Of a DNA stretch of 64,000 nt, positions 45,411 to 54,366 are shown one piece after another; the stretch's first letter is position 1; every line of letters begins with the position of its first letter. The stretch is taken from positions 110,986 through 174,985 of the forward strand of contig NZ_JAKJSQ010000004.1 in the NCBI RefSeq assembly GCF_050337105.1. Direction: 5' to 3'. The notes under the pieces are model-generated. The model searched no databases and was not told where the DNA came from. It worked only from the letters and a program-made list of their open reading frames with translations. Both the position numbers and the translations under genes were made by a program. The stretch comes from Aliivibrio_A kagoshimensis (GTDB taxonomy: Bacteria; Pseudomonadota; Gammaproteobacteria; Enterobacterales; Vibrionaceae).

Positions 45411-46872
45411 CCCAAAGCGACCTATCAGCCTGTTGCTTAGTCTGAAGCGCAATCTTGCTTTGCAACAGACTCTCTATTTTGGTGCCAGTATCGCACTGAT
45501 GAAAGGCGTGTCGTTATTGATGCTCCCTTGGTTAGCCACACAGCTCTCACAGATTGAGTTTGGTCAACTGGAGACATTAACGGTACTGGCGATTTTAGGC
45601 AGTATTGTGTTCGCCGCCGGGCTTGAGCAGACCCTCTATAAATACGTTGGGTTTGCAGAGTCAGATGAGGATAAGCGGCAAGTTGCCGCTACTCTTTATG
45701 GGTTGTGTCTCTGTGTGTTTTTATTAGTGTGCTTCTCTTTTCCTCTTCTCACTCAACTTTCTCAGTGGTTGCTTCCTGGTAGTGCTGACAAGCTGCATAT
45801 TCAATTGATTATCGCTCAAGTGGCTTTAGAGTCCTGCATTGCCGTCCCACTGGGCTGGTTGAGACTCAACGATCGAGCCAACCTCTTCTTTCTTTTTACT
45901 GCTGGTAGAGCGGTTCTTCACGCCATGCTCACCATTCTATTTATGCATGTTATTGGTGGCATAACCGCGGTGCTAGTAGCCGGATTAATTGCGGCGGTCC
46001 TCCAAGCTGTTGGTTTAGCCATTTTGCAATTCCGCACCAGTGGCATTACCTTAGACACACATACCCTGAAGCCAATTATTCTCTACGCGTTGCCTGTTAT
46101 TGGTAGTGGTTTAGCAAACTTTCCTTTAATGGGGTTAGATCGCTGGTTGATTGCTGCCTACAGTCAATTGGATCTGCTTGCCAGCTTCGCGGTTGCCGCT
46201 AAATTCTCTTTGGGTGCCGTACTGCTGCTGCAACCTTTTACCATGTGGTGGGCCCCTAAACGCTTTACAGTACTTGCTAGCCCAGGAGGACATAAAAAAG
46301 CACTGCAGGTCCAGCTTGCTGGTTTGTCATTAATGCTGTTTATCTGTATGCAGATTGCTCTATTCTCTCCTGTTGTTATCGCCTGGCTGTTTCCACCTCA
46401 GTATGCTTTAGCCGCCGATTTCATTCCTCTTTTCTTGCTTATCATGTTGTTTAAAGAGGCCACTGAACTGGTCAATATTGGCTGTTTTTGTCAACACTCC
46501 ACCACCCATCAATTTTACATTAACCTTAGTGCCTCCCTGTGCGGCAGTTCGTTGATGTGGGTGAGTGCAGCGTGGATTGCTAGCGACGCACTCTCGGTGG
46601 TTTATTGGGTATTAGTCGGCTTATTAGTGGCTCAGTGCATGCGGGTTATGTTGTTCTACTATTTCAGTCAACGATTTTTACCTTTGCCGTACCCATTACG
46701 TAGAGTGGTGATTGCCTCGCTATTAGGCATTAGTTTTATCATGTATACGCCTCACATTGAGGCAATGTCAATGGTGCTTATTTTCTCATTATCTCTTTTG
46801 ACCCTCTTTTCATTTCTTGCTTGGTCATCAATACAAAAACGCCTTGGTACCACCATTAGTCAGGAGCAGTAA
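45376..46872 (+). CDS. sypK: Polysaccharide flippase (Wzx type), SypK-like
   Basis: A polytopic membrane protein with about 12-14 helices in the MATE/Wzx (polysaccharide biosynthesis) fold, 498 residues. It should move lipid-linked repeat units across the inner membrane. Features include LYFGASIALMKGVSLLMLPWLATQLSQIEFGQLETL near the N terminus and the charged loop GFAESDEDKRQ. The start is uncertain: ATG at 45376, or ATG at 45403 (ATGTTTAG overlapping the previous stop), neither with a strong ribosome binding site. Next gene begins 1 bp after the stop. Confidence 0.83.
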   Translation: MQNTAVLNVMFSPKRPISLLLSLKRNLALQQTLYFGASIALMKGVSLLMLPWLATQLSQIEFGQLETLTVLAILGSIVFAAGLEQTLYKYVGFAESDEDKRQVAATLYGLCLCVFLLVCFSFPLLTQLSQWLLPGSADKLHIQLIIAQVALESCIAVPLGWLRLNDRANLFFLFTAGRAVLHAMLTILFMHVIGGITAVLVAGLIAAVLQAVGLAILQFRTSGITLDTHTLKPIILYALPVIGSGLANFPLMGLDRWLIAAYSQLDLLASFAVAAKFSLGAVLLLQPFTMWWAPKRFTVLASPGGHKKALQVQLAGLSLMLFICMQIALFSPVVIAWLFPPQYALAADFIPLFLLIMLFKEATELVNIGCFCQHSTTHQFYINLSASLCGSSLMWVSAAWIASDALSVVYWVLVGLLVAQCMRVMLFYYFSQRFLPLPYPLRRVVIASLLGISFIMYTPHIEAMSMVLIFSLSLLTLFSFLAWSSIQKRLGTTISQEQ

Positions 46873-46873
46873 A

Positions 46874-48247
46874 ATGGGAAAACATCACTATTTCCTTACT
46901 TTCAGCTGCTGCTTATTTGTCTCTGCCGGCTGGTTCCTACTTCCTAATCCCTACATGGTAGTTGTCGTCGCACTGTTGCCGTTGGCGTTTCTGTTTACCA
47001 TTAACGCCACCTTTTTATTGATCACCCTCTTTGTGGTGTTCTCTTTCTTTCGCATTCACGAAGCGTTGCCTTTTCTTTACTCTTTAAAAATCCCGTTGAT
47101 GCTCTCTCTCGGTTCAATGTGTGCATTGCTGTGGCATTTAGTGGTAACGAAAAAGATTGATATTTATTGGACGCATGAACAGACCGTGATGTCTCTGTTT
47201 TTTATTTTGGTTGCCATTGGCGTGGTCATGGCGGGAAATCGTCCGGTGGCGTTAACCTATTTCACCGCTATCTACTGGAAAATCGCTCTGATGTCGTTTG
47301 CGATACTACTACTCACTCGTGAACAACAACATTTTGCGTATTCAGCCAGAATTTATGTCATTTCAGGGAGCTTGGTCGCGGTAGTGGCTTTAATGAACAA
47401 GGTGTCTGGAATTGGTCTGGTAGAAGGGAGTCGCGTTACCATAGGAAGAGACTTTGGGTCAGTGCTTGGCGATCCGAACGATCTCTCTTTGGTATTAATG
47501 TTCCCTGCTGCATTTGCAACCAGTTTACTCCTCTCTCCACGTATGACTCCTCTCTCTAGGCTACTAGGTGGCATTGGTATCATCTTAATCTTGTTGGCGA
47601 TATTAGCGACTCAGAGTCGGGGGGGCATGTTAGGCATTTTGGCTGTCTTTGCTGTTTTTGCTTATCGAAATATAAAATCAAAAGCCCTACTTATTTCATT
47701 AGGTATGGTCGTGGCCGCTGGTATGTTTGTCATGGCCCAAATGTCTGAGCGCAGTTTTGGAGGCAATACTGAAGTCGGAGTTGATGAGTCATCTATGGGC
47801 CGTCTTTATGCGTGGCAGGCCGCATTTAGAATGGCCGTTGATAACCCATTAACGGGCGTGGGTATTGATAATTTTTACTACAACTATTTCTACTACAGCG
47901 CCCATTGGGATGGACTCAACCATGCGGTTCACAGTACCTGGTTTGGAATTTTGGCTGAAACGGGATTTTTAGGATTATTGGTATTTATCTACCTTATCGC
48001 CGTTCTGATTTCCTCTTGTCGTCGTTCATTATCCCTAATCGAAAAAAACCGCGCCACAGTGCCTGCTGATATCTACATGTCTGCACAAGCTCTATTAGCT
48101 GGACTGGCAGGGACCGTCGTATCCGGAACATTTTTAACTCAAGGCTTCACTTGGCCAATCTACATTTTAGCTGCCCTTGTGATTGCTTTAGGACAGTGGT
48201 GCCGCACCCATATTCGTTCTACCAGCCGTACCGGTCGTTGTGCATAA
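46874..48247 (+). CDS. sypL: O-antigen ligase/polymerase-like protein, SypL-like
   Basis: A membrane protein of 457 residues with about 11-12 helices and the Wzy/WaaL signature in a large periplasmic loop: SSMGRLYAWQAAFRMAVDNPLTGVGIDNFYYNY, followed by HAVHSTWFGILAETGFLGLLVFI. It should polymerise or ligate repeat units on the outer face of the inner membrane. I start at the ATG at 46874 (AGGAGC upstream); the longest frame starts 19 codons earlier inside sypK. In V. fischeri sypM, an acetyltransferase gene, follows; here it is missing. Confidence 0.85.
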   Translation: MGKHHYFLTFSCCLFVSAGWFLLPNPYMVVVVALLPLAFLFTINATFLLITLFVVFSFFRIHEALPFLYSLKIPLMLSLGSMCALLWHLVVTKKIDIYWTHEQTVMSLFFILVAIGVVMAGNRPVALTYFTAIYWKIALMSFAILLLTREQQHFAYSARIYVISGSLVAVVALMNKVSGIGLVEGSRVTIGRDFGSVLGDPNDLSLVLMFPAAFATSLLLSPRMTPLSRLLGGIGIILILLAILATQSRGGMLGILAVFAVFAYRNIKSKALLISLGMVVAAGMFVMAQMSERSFGGNTEVGVDESSMGRLYAWQAAFRMAVDNPLTGVGIDNFYYNYFYYSAHWDGLNHAVHSTWFGILAETGFLGLLVFIYLIAVLISSCRRSLSLIEKNRATVPADIYMSAQALLAGLAGTVVSGTFLTQGFTWPIYILAALVIALGQWCRTHIRSTSRTGRCA

Positions 48248-48258
48248 TGCAAATTTCA

Positions 48259-48358
48259 CTCTCACTTTGCGAATTGTTACCTTTCAAGCTCACTTTCCCT
48301 TGAGGATTTACTGGTAAGCCATTGATTTATCCAGCTGTAAACTGGCTCATTTCATGCA
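48259..48358 (+). promoter_or_regulatory. SypG-type element and sigma-54 promoter 3
   Basis: CTCTCACTTTGCGAA (48259-48273) matches the SypG-binding element TTCTCA-NNN-TGCDWN, as I recall it from V. fischeri, with one mismatch (first T). 84 bp downstream TGGCTCATTTCATGC (48343-48357) is a -24/-12 promoter with 12-bp spacing, 40 bp before the coding start at 48398. GCAAA (48249-48253) and TTTGC (48266-48270) form a dyad around the element. Confidence 0.75.
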
Positions 48359-48397
48359 ATACCCAAAGGGAACTGTAATGATTAAATGGGATGACTT

Positions 48398-49579
48398 ATG
48401 CAGACTAACAATCAAAATCAACGTTCAATGCTTGTGTTTGGAGAAGATTGGGGCGGACTGCCAAGCAGCACTCAACACTTAATCAGTCAACTGATCTCAC
48501 ACCATGATTACCATATTGATTGGGTCAATTCGATTGGCCTACGTCGCCCTAAGATCACCGCTAGAGATGCGAAACGTCTCGTCCGAAAGGTCGTCGCAAT
48601 GTTCCCTTCAAATCGTGTGAAGCCTATTAAACACCAAACTGACAACAGCGGGCCATCGAATCTGATTTATCCAAAGACCTTACCGGCACCACAATCAAGG
48701 CCCATACGAAAATTGGCTGCGCACCTACTCTCTAAACAGATCTCGAACCAAACCTCAATTGATACAGAGACACTTATTTGGACCTCTCTGCCTACCGCCA
48801 TTGACACCATTTTGGCCCTCCCTTCAAAAGGGGTGATTTACTACGCTGGTGATGACTTTGCCGCATTAACTGGCGTCGACCATCAAACGGTTATCGCCAG
48901 AGAAAAATTATTACTCGAAAAAGCAGATTTAGTGATTGCTGCCAGTGTCGCTATCTACCATCTTTTGGTTCAGCGCTGCGGTTGTAATAAAAAGATTCGG
49001 TTATTACCTCACGGCGTTAATTGTAAAGAGTTTATGACCCCGGCAAGCAGAGCATTAGATCTTCCCAATGATGGGCAGCCGATCGCTGGCTTCTATGGCT
49101 CCATTTCGAGTTGGTTAGATCAAGCTCTCCTCAGTGAAGTGATGGCAAGGTTGCCCAATTGGCATTTTGTTTTTATTGGCAATATTGAAACGGATATTAC
49201 CCGATTACGTCGTTTACCTAATTTCATTTGGCTTGGCAGTAAACCTCATAACCAACTTGCTTGTTACAGTCAGCACTGGACCGCATCGCTGCTTCCCTTT
49301 ATTGATAACCAGCAGATTAGGGCATGCAACCCACTAAAACTCCAGGAGTATATTCTGGTCGGAAAACCAATCATCTCCACCCCATTTCCTGCTTTGCAGC
49401 CCTATAAAACAGGCGTTACCCAAGTTAGAAGCCCAGATCAAATGGTATTAGCTCTTAAAGCCGCACAAGACTCATCGACACACATATCTTTAGCGCTACG
49501 TTCTCTTCAACGTCAAGTAGAGAAACAGAGCTGGCAGGAAAAAGCGATAACACTTCAACACTGGTTAGGTGATTTATGA
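48398..49579 (+). CDS. Glycosyltransferase (SypN position)
   Basis: A 393-residue GT-B-like sugar transferase. N-terminal domain: SMLVFGEDWGGLPSSTQHLISQL. C-terminal donor domain: PIAGFYGSISSWLDQALLSEVM and CNPLKLQEYILVGKPIISTPFP, in which the usual EX7E glutamates are partly replaced (CNPLKLQEY), as in several families of polysaccharide pyruvyl- or UDP-sugar transferases related to WcaC/TuaH. It overlaps the chain-length gene by 4 bp (ATGA). Position suggests sypN. Confidence 0.8.
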   Translation: MQTNNQNQRSMLVFGEDWGGLPSSTQHLISQLISHHDYHIDWVNSIGLRRPKITARDAKRLVRKVVAMFPSNRVKPIKHQTDNSGPSNLIYPKTLPAPQSRPIRKLAAHLLSKQISNQTSIDTETLIWTSLPTAIDTILALPSKGVIYYAGDDFAALTGVDHQTVIAREKLLLEKADLVIAASVAIYHLLVQRCGCNKKIRLLPHGVNCKEFMTPASRALDLPNDGQPIAGFYGSISSWLDQALLSEVMARLPNWHFVFIGNIETDITRLRRLPNFIWLGSKPHNQLACYSQHWTASLLPFIDNQQIRACNPLKLQEYILVGKPIISTPFPALQPYKTGVTQVRSPDQMVLALKAAQDSSTHISLALRSLQRQVEKQSWQEKAITLQHWLGDL

Positions 49580-51030
49580 GTACTCCAAAGAGCAGCTTAT
49601 CGGCACGACTCTATCTGTTTATGTGTGGGGCGTGGCGTCAAAGGTACACCTTAGTCATCAGTATACTTTTAATGCCAATATTAAGCATTGTGGCTGCTAC
49701 TTTGACGCCAAAAAATTACCAATCACACACCAGTATGTTGATTCAAGAGACATCAAAAATGAATCCATTTTTACAGGATTTTTCTGTCTCTGCCATGCTA
49801 AAGGAGCGTATGGCGGCGTTACAAACACTGCTTCACAGTCGACATATTCTCGGTGCAGTAGCTAAAGAACGTGGATTTATTACTGATAACTCTTCAGCTC
49901 AAGAGTATGAGCAGGCTATCAACAAACTCTCTCAATCCCTTACTTTAACGATGGCGGGCAAAGACTTAATACGTATTGACGTTGAAGCCAGTACCCCAGA
50001 TGGCATCAAAGAGACACTCAGTGTTATTAGCCACCACTTTATTGATCAGCTTTTGGCTCCAGAGCGCTCATCTATGAAAGACTCGACTCAATTTTTAGCC
50101 ACACTGCTTAAAGAGCGTGAGGCCGATTTGGTCATTTCGGAACAGCGCCTCGCTGACTACAAGAATCGGAACGCGACAGAGCTGCCTGAATTGCACTCAA
50201 GTAATGTTTCTCGATTAACTCAGTTACAAAAAGTACTGGCCGAAAAAGAGTCAGAACTGGCTGGAGCGAAAAAAAATCTTGGCGGTTTAAACCTACAACT
50301 GTCAAAAACCAATCCGGTCATTGGCCGCTTAGAAGAGCAGATCGTTAATCTTAAATCCCAATTGGCTATTCTAAGAGCAAGTTACACAGATGGTCACAGT
50401 AGAGTTCAAGGCATATTACGTCAGCTCACTATGTTAGAGAACGAACGCCAACAGTCGCTGAGCCAAGATAATCATACTATCGACAGCGATCAGTTATGGG
50501 ATATTGCTAATACCGTTTCAATTGATAGTGACAGCAAGCAATCGCAGCCTTTGTTAATTTCCCAGCTGGAAAACCTGCAATTGGCCAGAAGTAAAGTAAG
50601 CAGTTTACAAGAGGAAGTGAAGCGATTGAAAGAGCTGCTCACACCACTGCTTAAGCAAATCAATCAATTTGGTGAACATGAACGCCTGTTGGTTCAACTT
50701 GAGCGTGACATTTCGGTGAAGCGTGAGCTTTACAATGACCTTGCCAAACGTTTTGAAATGGCAAAAATTACTAGCTCCTTGGGTGATTATGAACAAGAGA
50801 AGCGCATCAAAATCATTGATCTTCCTTTTACTCCAAGTGTGCCTACCAATTTATCGTTGTTGACCTACTTAATACTTGGTCTCTTTTCAGGGGCCGCGCT
50901 TGGTTCTGGGCTTGCCCTGTTAATTGAACTATCCGATTCAACCATTCGCCGCAAATCTCAGATTCTTAACATTGCTGGTACACCGACACTGGCTCGAATT
51001 CCTCCAATTCAGGCCCAAGTTTCTTCTTAA
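49576..51030 (+). CDS. sypO: Chain-length determinant / Wzz-GumC type protein, SypO-like
   Basis: Polysaccharide co-polymerase of 484 residues: membrane helix about 20-40, a long periplasmic region with heptad-rich coiled coils (about 160-400), second helix about 425-450 with the Pro/Gly-rich motif PSVPTNLSLLTYLILGLFSGAALGSG. It should set polymer length together with SypK/SypL and the cytoplasmic SypD. There is no fused kinase domain; the C terminus ends 25 residues after the helix. The start overlaps the previous stop. Confidence 0.86.
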   Translation: MSTPKSSLSARLYLFMCGAWRQRYTLVISILLMPILSIVAATLTPKNYQSHTSMLIQETSKMNPFLQDFSVSAMLKERMAALQTLLHSRHILGAVAKERGFITDNSSAQEYEQAINKLSQSLTLTMAGKDLIRIDVEASTPDGIKETLSVISHHFIDQLLAPERSSMKDSTQFLATLLKEREADLVISEQRLADYKNRNATELPELHSSNVSRLTQLQKVLAEKESELAGAKKNLGGLNLQLSKTNPVIGRLEEQIVNLKSQLAILRASYTDGHSRVQGILRQLTMLENERQQSLSQDNHTIDSDQLWDIANTVSIDSDSKQSQPLLISQLENLQLARSKVSSLQEEVKRLKELLTPLLKQINQFGEHERLLVQLERDISVKRELYNDLAKRFEMAKITSSLGDYEQEKRIKIIDLPFTPSVPTNLSLLTYLILGLFSGAALGSGLALLIELSDSTIRRKSQILNIAGTPTLARIPPIQAQVSS

Positions 51031-51044
51031 CGAGATGGGAGTCA

Positions 51045-51154
51045 ATATCAGCTTGCAATCTGCTTTGCAAGCTGCAATCCCAAACTCAGAAAACCCTACA
51101 AATACGCATTCACCCACAATAAATCAGTGACTTATACATGGCACGCTCTATGCA
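51045..51154 (+). promoter_or_regulatory. Dyad with SypG-like element and sigma-54 promoter 4
   Basis: AGCTTGCAA (51050-51058) and TTGCAAGCT (51065-51073) are a perfect 9-bp dyad. ATATCA-GCT-TGC-AAT at 51045-51059 matches the SypG element with two mismatches. 94 bp downstream TGGCACGCTCTATGC (51139-51153) is an excellent -24 element with a good -12 and 12-bp spacing. No T run follows the dyad, so it is not a terminator. Confidence 0.72.
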
Positions 51155-51207
51155 ATTCTATTGTTATTAACTCCCTAAATTATTTTATCTCTACAGAGGG
51201 TACTCGT

Positions 51208-52323
51208 ATGAAATCACCATGTATCGTTGAAGTGATTCAACACTTAAAGCCTGGCGGTATTGAGAGTTTAGTTTTAGATTTAAACCACTTTATCTCCAAA
51301 GATCATCAAACTTACATTGTCTGTTTAGAAGGCAGTTTTGAAGAGAGCTTAACGTATTGGCCAAAACTCGAAAACATCAAAGAGCGTCTTATTTTTCTTA
51401 ATAAACCGGCTAAATTTGATACTAGTCTGTTCTTCAAGCTCGCAGTATTGTTTAAACAACTTAGAGCAACTGCAGTACATACCCACCACATTGGCCCTCT
51501 TTTTTATGCCGGGGTTGCAGCTAGAATGGCCATGATTTCAACCTTGGTTCATACCGAACACGACTCATGGTACTTACGTGATGACCACCAGAGAAACATT
51601 CAACAAAAGCTCTATTTTTGGTTAAAACCAACGGTTGTCGCTGACGCTCATGCCGTATCAGAAGACATTGAAAAATATCTTAACTATTCAGGTTCCACCA
51701 TCATTCACAATGGGATTGATACTCATAAATTTACGCTAGGTAACCAACAGAAGGCACGTCAACAGTTTGAGTTACCTGACAATTGCTACATTGTTGGTTC
51801 GAGTGGCCGTTTAGAACCAGAGAAAGGCCATCATATTCTCATTGATGCCATGACTAGACTGCCTAAGCATATTATTTTAGTCATCGCTGGATTCGGTTCT
51901 CAATACCTCAAACTTAAGCAGAAAATCTTTGAGTTAGAGCTTCACAACCAAGTTTTTCTTCTTGGTCGCGTGAAAGATATGCCAAGTTTCTATCATGCCA
52001 TCGACCTCTTCTGTCTTCCCTCACTGGAAGAGGGAATGCCCCTAGCACCACTAGAAGCACAATCTTGCGGGGTCCCTGTTGTACTGACCACCGCAGGCGG
52101 CAGCCAGGAAGCGCTCTGCCCTATCACTGGAACCTTAGTTCCCAAAGGGAGCAGTCGCGCGCTAGCCAGTAGTATCTTAGACGCTTCTATGTGCAGTCAG
52201 AAAGCTGAGCCCTCACGTCAATTCATTCTAGAGAATGCGGATATCTACCAGACGGTGAATGCCTATCTATCTCTGTTCGGACACACTACACCGATTCCAC
52301 CACGTCTTAAGCATAGCGCTTAA
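51208..52323 (+). CDS. Glycosyltransferase family 4 (SypP position)
   Basis: GT-B sugar transferase, 371 residues: MKSPCIVEVIQHLKPGGIESLVLDL at the start, donor domain with VGSSGRLEPEKGHHILIDAM and EX7E in SLEEGMPLAPLEAQSCGVP. The ATG at 51208 has AGAGGG seven bases upstream; the longest frame begins 27 codons earlier, inside the sigma-54 promoter, and was rejected. It leads the unit sypP-sypQ-sypR. Confidence 0.86.
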   Translation: MKSPCIVEVIQHLKPGGIESLVLDLNHFISKDHQTYIVCLEGSFEESLTYWPKLENIKERLIFLNKPAKFDTSLFFKLAVLFKQLRATAVHTHHIGPLFYAGVAARMAMISTLVHTEHDSWYLRDDHQRNIQQKLYFWLKPTVVADAHAVSEDIEKYLNYSGSTIIHNGIDTHKFTLGNQQKARQQFELPDNCYIVGSSGRLEPEKGHHILIDAMTRLPKHIILVIAGFGSQYLKLKQKIFELELHNQVFLLGRVKDMPSFYHAIDLFCLPSLEEGMPLAPLEAQSCGVPVVLTTAGGSQEALCPITGTLVPKGSSRALASSILDASMCSQKAEPSRQFILENADIYQTVNAYLSLFGHTTPIPPRLKHSA

Positions 52324-52334
52324 GTATTGAGGTT

Positions 52335-53540
52335 ATGATGATGAATTATCTCTTCTATTCAACTGAGTATGGTTATTTGCCACTGTTCACATTGGTTGCA
52401 ATGGCTACCATTGTGTATCACCATGTAGGCTACCCCGTGCTGCTTAAATTTTGGGGGAAGAAGAAAAACACACAAAAAAACAAACCCATTAAATCGTGTC
52501 ACTTACCGTCCATCAGCATCATCATGCCCGCTTATAATGAGCAAGCTTACATAGAGGCGAAAATCTACAACTTGGGCAGCCTGAATTATCCAAGTAATAA
52601 ACTAACCATCTATATTGTTTGCGATGGATGTAGCGACCTTACTTTCTTCAAAGCAAAACGTGCACTAAAGCAGCCTGAAAATCGGCATCTACACGTCGAA
52701 CTAATCAACCTAGAAAAGAACATTGGTAAAGTAGCAATCATTAATAACATGATGGAAAAAGTAGAGAGTGATTGGGTCGCATTAACCGATGTATCAGCCC
52801 TAATTTCAATCGATGCTTTTTTGATAGCCTCGCAACATATGCACCGTGCCGATCCTGCTGAGAAACCAATCGGGGTGATTTGCAGCCACTATCAAGTCAT
52901 TAATCCAGGCTCTACTGGCGAAGAGGTTTACTGGCAATATCAGTGCAATATCAAACAACGTGAAGCTAATATTGAATCGACTCTTGGTGCCCATGGTGCA
53001 CTCTATCTGTTTAAAAGCGAACTCTATACTCCATTGAGTGAAACCATCATCAATGATGATTTCGTATTGCCTATGCAGATTGTTGCCAAGGGATATCGCA
53101 ATATTTACCTACCAAACATGAATGCGATTGAACTTGAAAAAGCCAGTGATGAACAAGATAGCCATCGTCGCCGTCGTATTTCAGCAGGGAATATTCAACA
53201 ACTATTAACGCTATACAGGATATTATTAGGTCAAGCTGGTGCGCGGGTGGCTATCATCTTTATCTCTGGTAAATATTTACGCGTTTTAATGCCACTCTTT
53301 ATGATTTTCTGTTTGATTTCAAATGGATTTTTGTATGACTGCAATCTCTTTTTTACTGTACTTCTCATCTTGCAACTGACTGCTTACCTCTGTGCATTGG
53401 TTGGTTACCTATGGGGTAAACAATCACCCTTTATTTTTAAAACAGCGCAATACATTGTCAGTGGTCACCTATCAAATCTACTCGGTGCGATGGAATACCT
53501 TCGCTCTCGTGAAACTCACTTTATTCAAAAAAATAGCTAA
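52335..53540 (+). CDS. sypQ: Membrane glycosyltransferase family 2, SypQ-like
   Basis: A 401-residue protein with an N-terminal helix (about 15-35), a GT-A domain with SIIMPAYNEQAYIEAKI (about 57-73), VCDGCSD and TDVSALI (metal-binding DxD-like), and two to three C-terminal helices (about 310-380). The QxxRW-like region reads DSHRRRRISAGNIQQLL. Three consecutive ATG codons (52335, 52338, 52341) follow GAGG; the second or third has better spacing. By order and type it matches sypQ. Confidence 0.85.
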   Translation: MMMNYLFYSTEYGYLPLFTLVAMATIVYHHVGYPVLLKFWGKKKNTQKNKPIKSCHLPSISIIMPAYNEQAYIEAKIYNLGSLNYPSNKLTIYIVCDGCSDLTFFKAKRALKQPENRHLHVELINLEKNIGKVAIINNMMEKVESDWVALTDVSALISIDAFLIASQHMHRADPAEKPIGVICSHYQVINPGSTGEEVYWQYQCNIKQREANIESTLGAHGALYLFKSELYTPLSETIINDDFVLPMQIVAKGYRNIYLPNMNAIELEKASDEQDSHRRRRISAGNIQQLLTLYRILLGQAGARVAIIFISGKYLRVLMPLFMIFCLISNGFLYDCNLFFTVLLILQLTAYLCALVGYLWGKQSPFIFKTAQYIVSGHLSNLLGAMEYLRSRETHFIQKNS

Positions 53541-53553
53541 CGAGGTATATCCT

Positions 53554-54207
53554 ATGGACATGAACAGACAATACTGTAGCTACATCGACCCAAATGTCAT
53601 CGCCTGTAAACGAGTGATGGATATGGTTCTCTCGTCAGTTGGACTGCTGCTTTTTATGCCGCTTTTACCGTTTATTGCCTTAGCGATCAAACTTGATTCT
53701 AAGGGGCCTGTGTTTTTTCACCAAACACGAATTGGTCGAACGGAAGGTGATCATACACATTTGTTTAATATGATTAAATTGCGAACCATGGTCAATGATG
53801 CAGAGAGAAAGACAGGGGCCGTTTGGGCGGTAAAAAACGACCCAAGAATCACCTCTGTGGGTATGTTTTTACGTAAGACGCGGCTTGATGAGTTTCCGCA
53901 ACTGATCAATGTATTGATGGGGGATATGTCCATCATTGGCCCTCGTCCTGAACGCCCGGGGTTGTATGGCAAACTTGAGAAAGAGATCCCCTACTTTGCC
54001 GAAAGAACCTACAACGTGGTGCCAGGTATCACTGGGCTTGCCCAAGTCAGTCAAGGGTATGACACCTGTATTGAAGACGTTCGATCTAAGTTAACCTTTG
54101 ACCACTCATACGCGCTCAATCTAACCTCTATCACCCTATGGCTTAAAATGGATCTCTTTATCTCAATTAAAACATTACGCATTATGGTAACGGCTCAAGG
54201 TCAATAA
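53554..54207 (+). CDS. sypR: Initiating sugar-phosphate transferase, SypR-like
   Basis: Bacterial sugar transferase (WbaP/WcaJ catalytic domain), 217 residues: one membrane helix (about 20-45, KRVMDMVLSSVGLLLFMPLLP), then GPVFFHQTRIGR, FNMIKLRTM, TRLDEFPQLINVLMGDMSIIGPRPERP (active-site DE and conserved RPE) and GITGLAQV. It links the first sugar phosphate to undecaprenyl phosphate. The ATG at 53554 has GAGG eight bases upstream; the open frame begins 54 codons earlier inside sypQ. Confidence 0.92.
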   Translation: MDMNRQYCSYIDPNVIACKRVMDMVLSSVGLLLFMPLLPFIALAIKLDSKGPVFFHQTRIGRTEGDHTHLFNMIKLRTMVNDAERKTGAVWAVKNDPRITSVGMFLRKTRLDEFPQLINVLMGDMSIIGPRPERPGLYGKLEKEIPYFAERTYNVVPGITGLAQVSQGYDTCIEDVRSKLTFDHSYALNLTSITLWLKMDLFISIKTLRIMVTAQGQ

Positions 54208-54220
54208 GCTTTCTTTTTCT

Positions 54221-54330
54221 TTCTCAATTTGCAACTTGCTATGCAGGTTGCAATTTTTTTATCTTCATAATCAGAATAAATAATTTTAACCTCATTAAAT
54301 CAATGACTTATTTTCGGCACGATTACTGCT
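54221..54330 (+). promoter_or_regulatory. SypG-binding element overlapping a terminator, and sigma-54 promoter 5
   Basis: TTCTCAATTTGCAAC (54221-54235) matches the SypG element TTCTCA-NNN-TGCDWN at every fixed position. Its second half is also the left arm of a Rho-independent terminator: TTGCAACTTGC (54229-54239), loop TAT, GCAGGTTGCAA (54243-54253), then seven T residues (54254-54260). 94 bp after the element CGGCACGATTACTGC (54315-54329) is a -24/-12 promoter with 12-bp spacing, facing the STAS gene. Confidence 0.82.
54229..54260 (+). terminator. Terminator after sypR
   Basis: An 11-bp stem with one G-U pair, a 3-nt loop and seven T residues, starting 22 bp after the sypR stop codon. It should end the sypP-Q-R transcript. 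Confidence 0.85.
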
Positions 54331-54366
54331 CTATTAATAATGAAACCAATCATTGAGGGAAATATT

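Noticed and set aside
49569..49865. 98-codon frame overlapping the start of sypO
   Set aside because: Out-of-frame shadow of the chain-length gene with no recognisable motif.
51127..51207. N-terminal extension of the SypP-position glycosyltransferase
   Set aside because: It would translate through the sigma-54 promoter at 51139; the ATG at 51208 has a strong ribosome binding site.
53392..53553. 54-codon extension of sypR
   Set aside because: It lies inside sypQ in another frame; GAGG before the ATG at 53554 and family length favour the shorter form.
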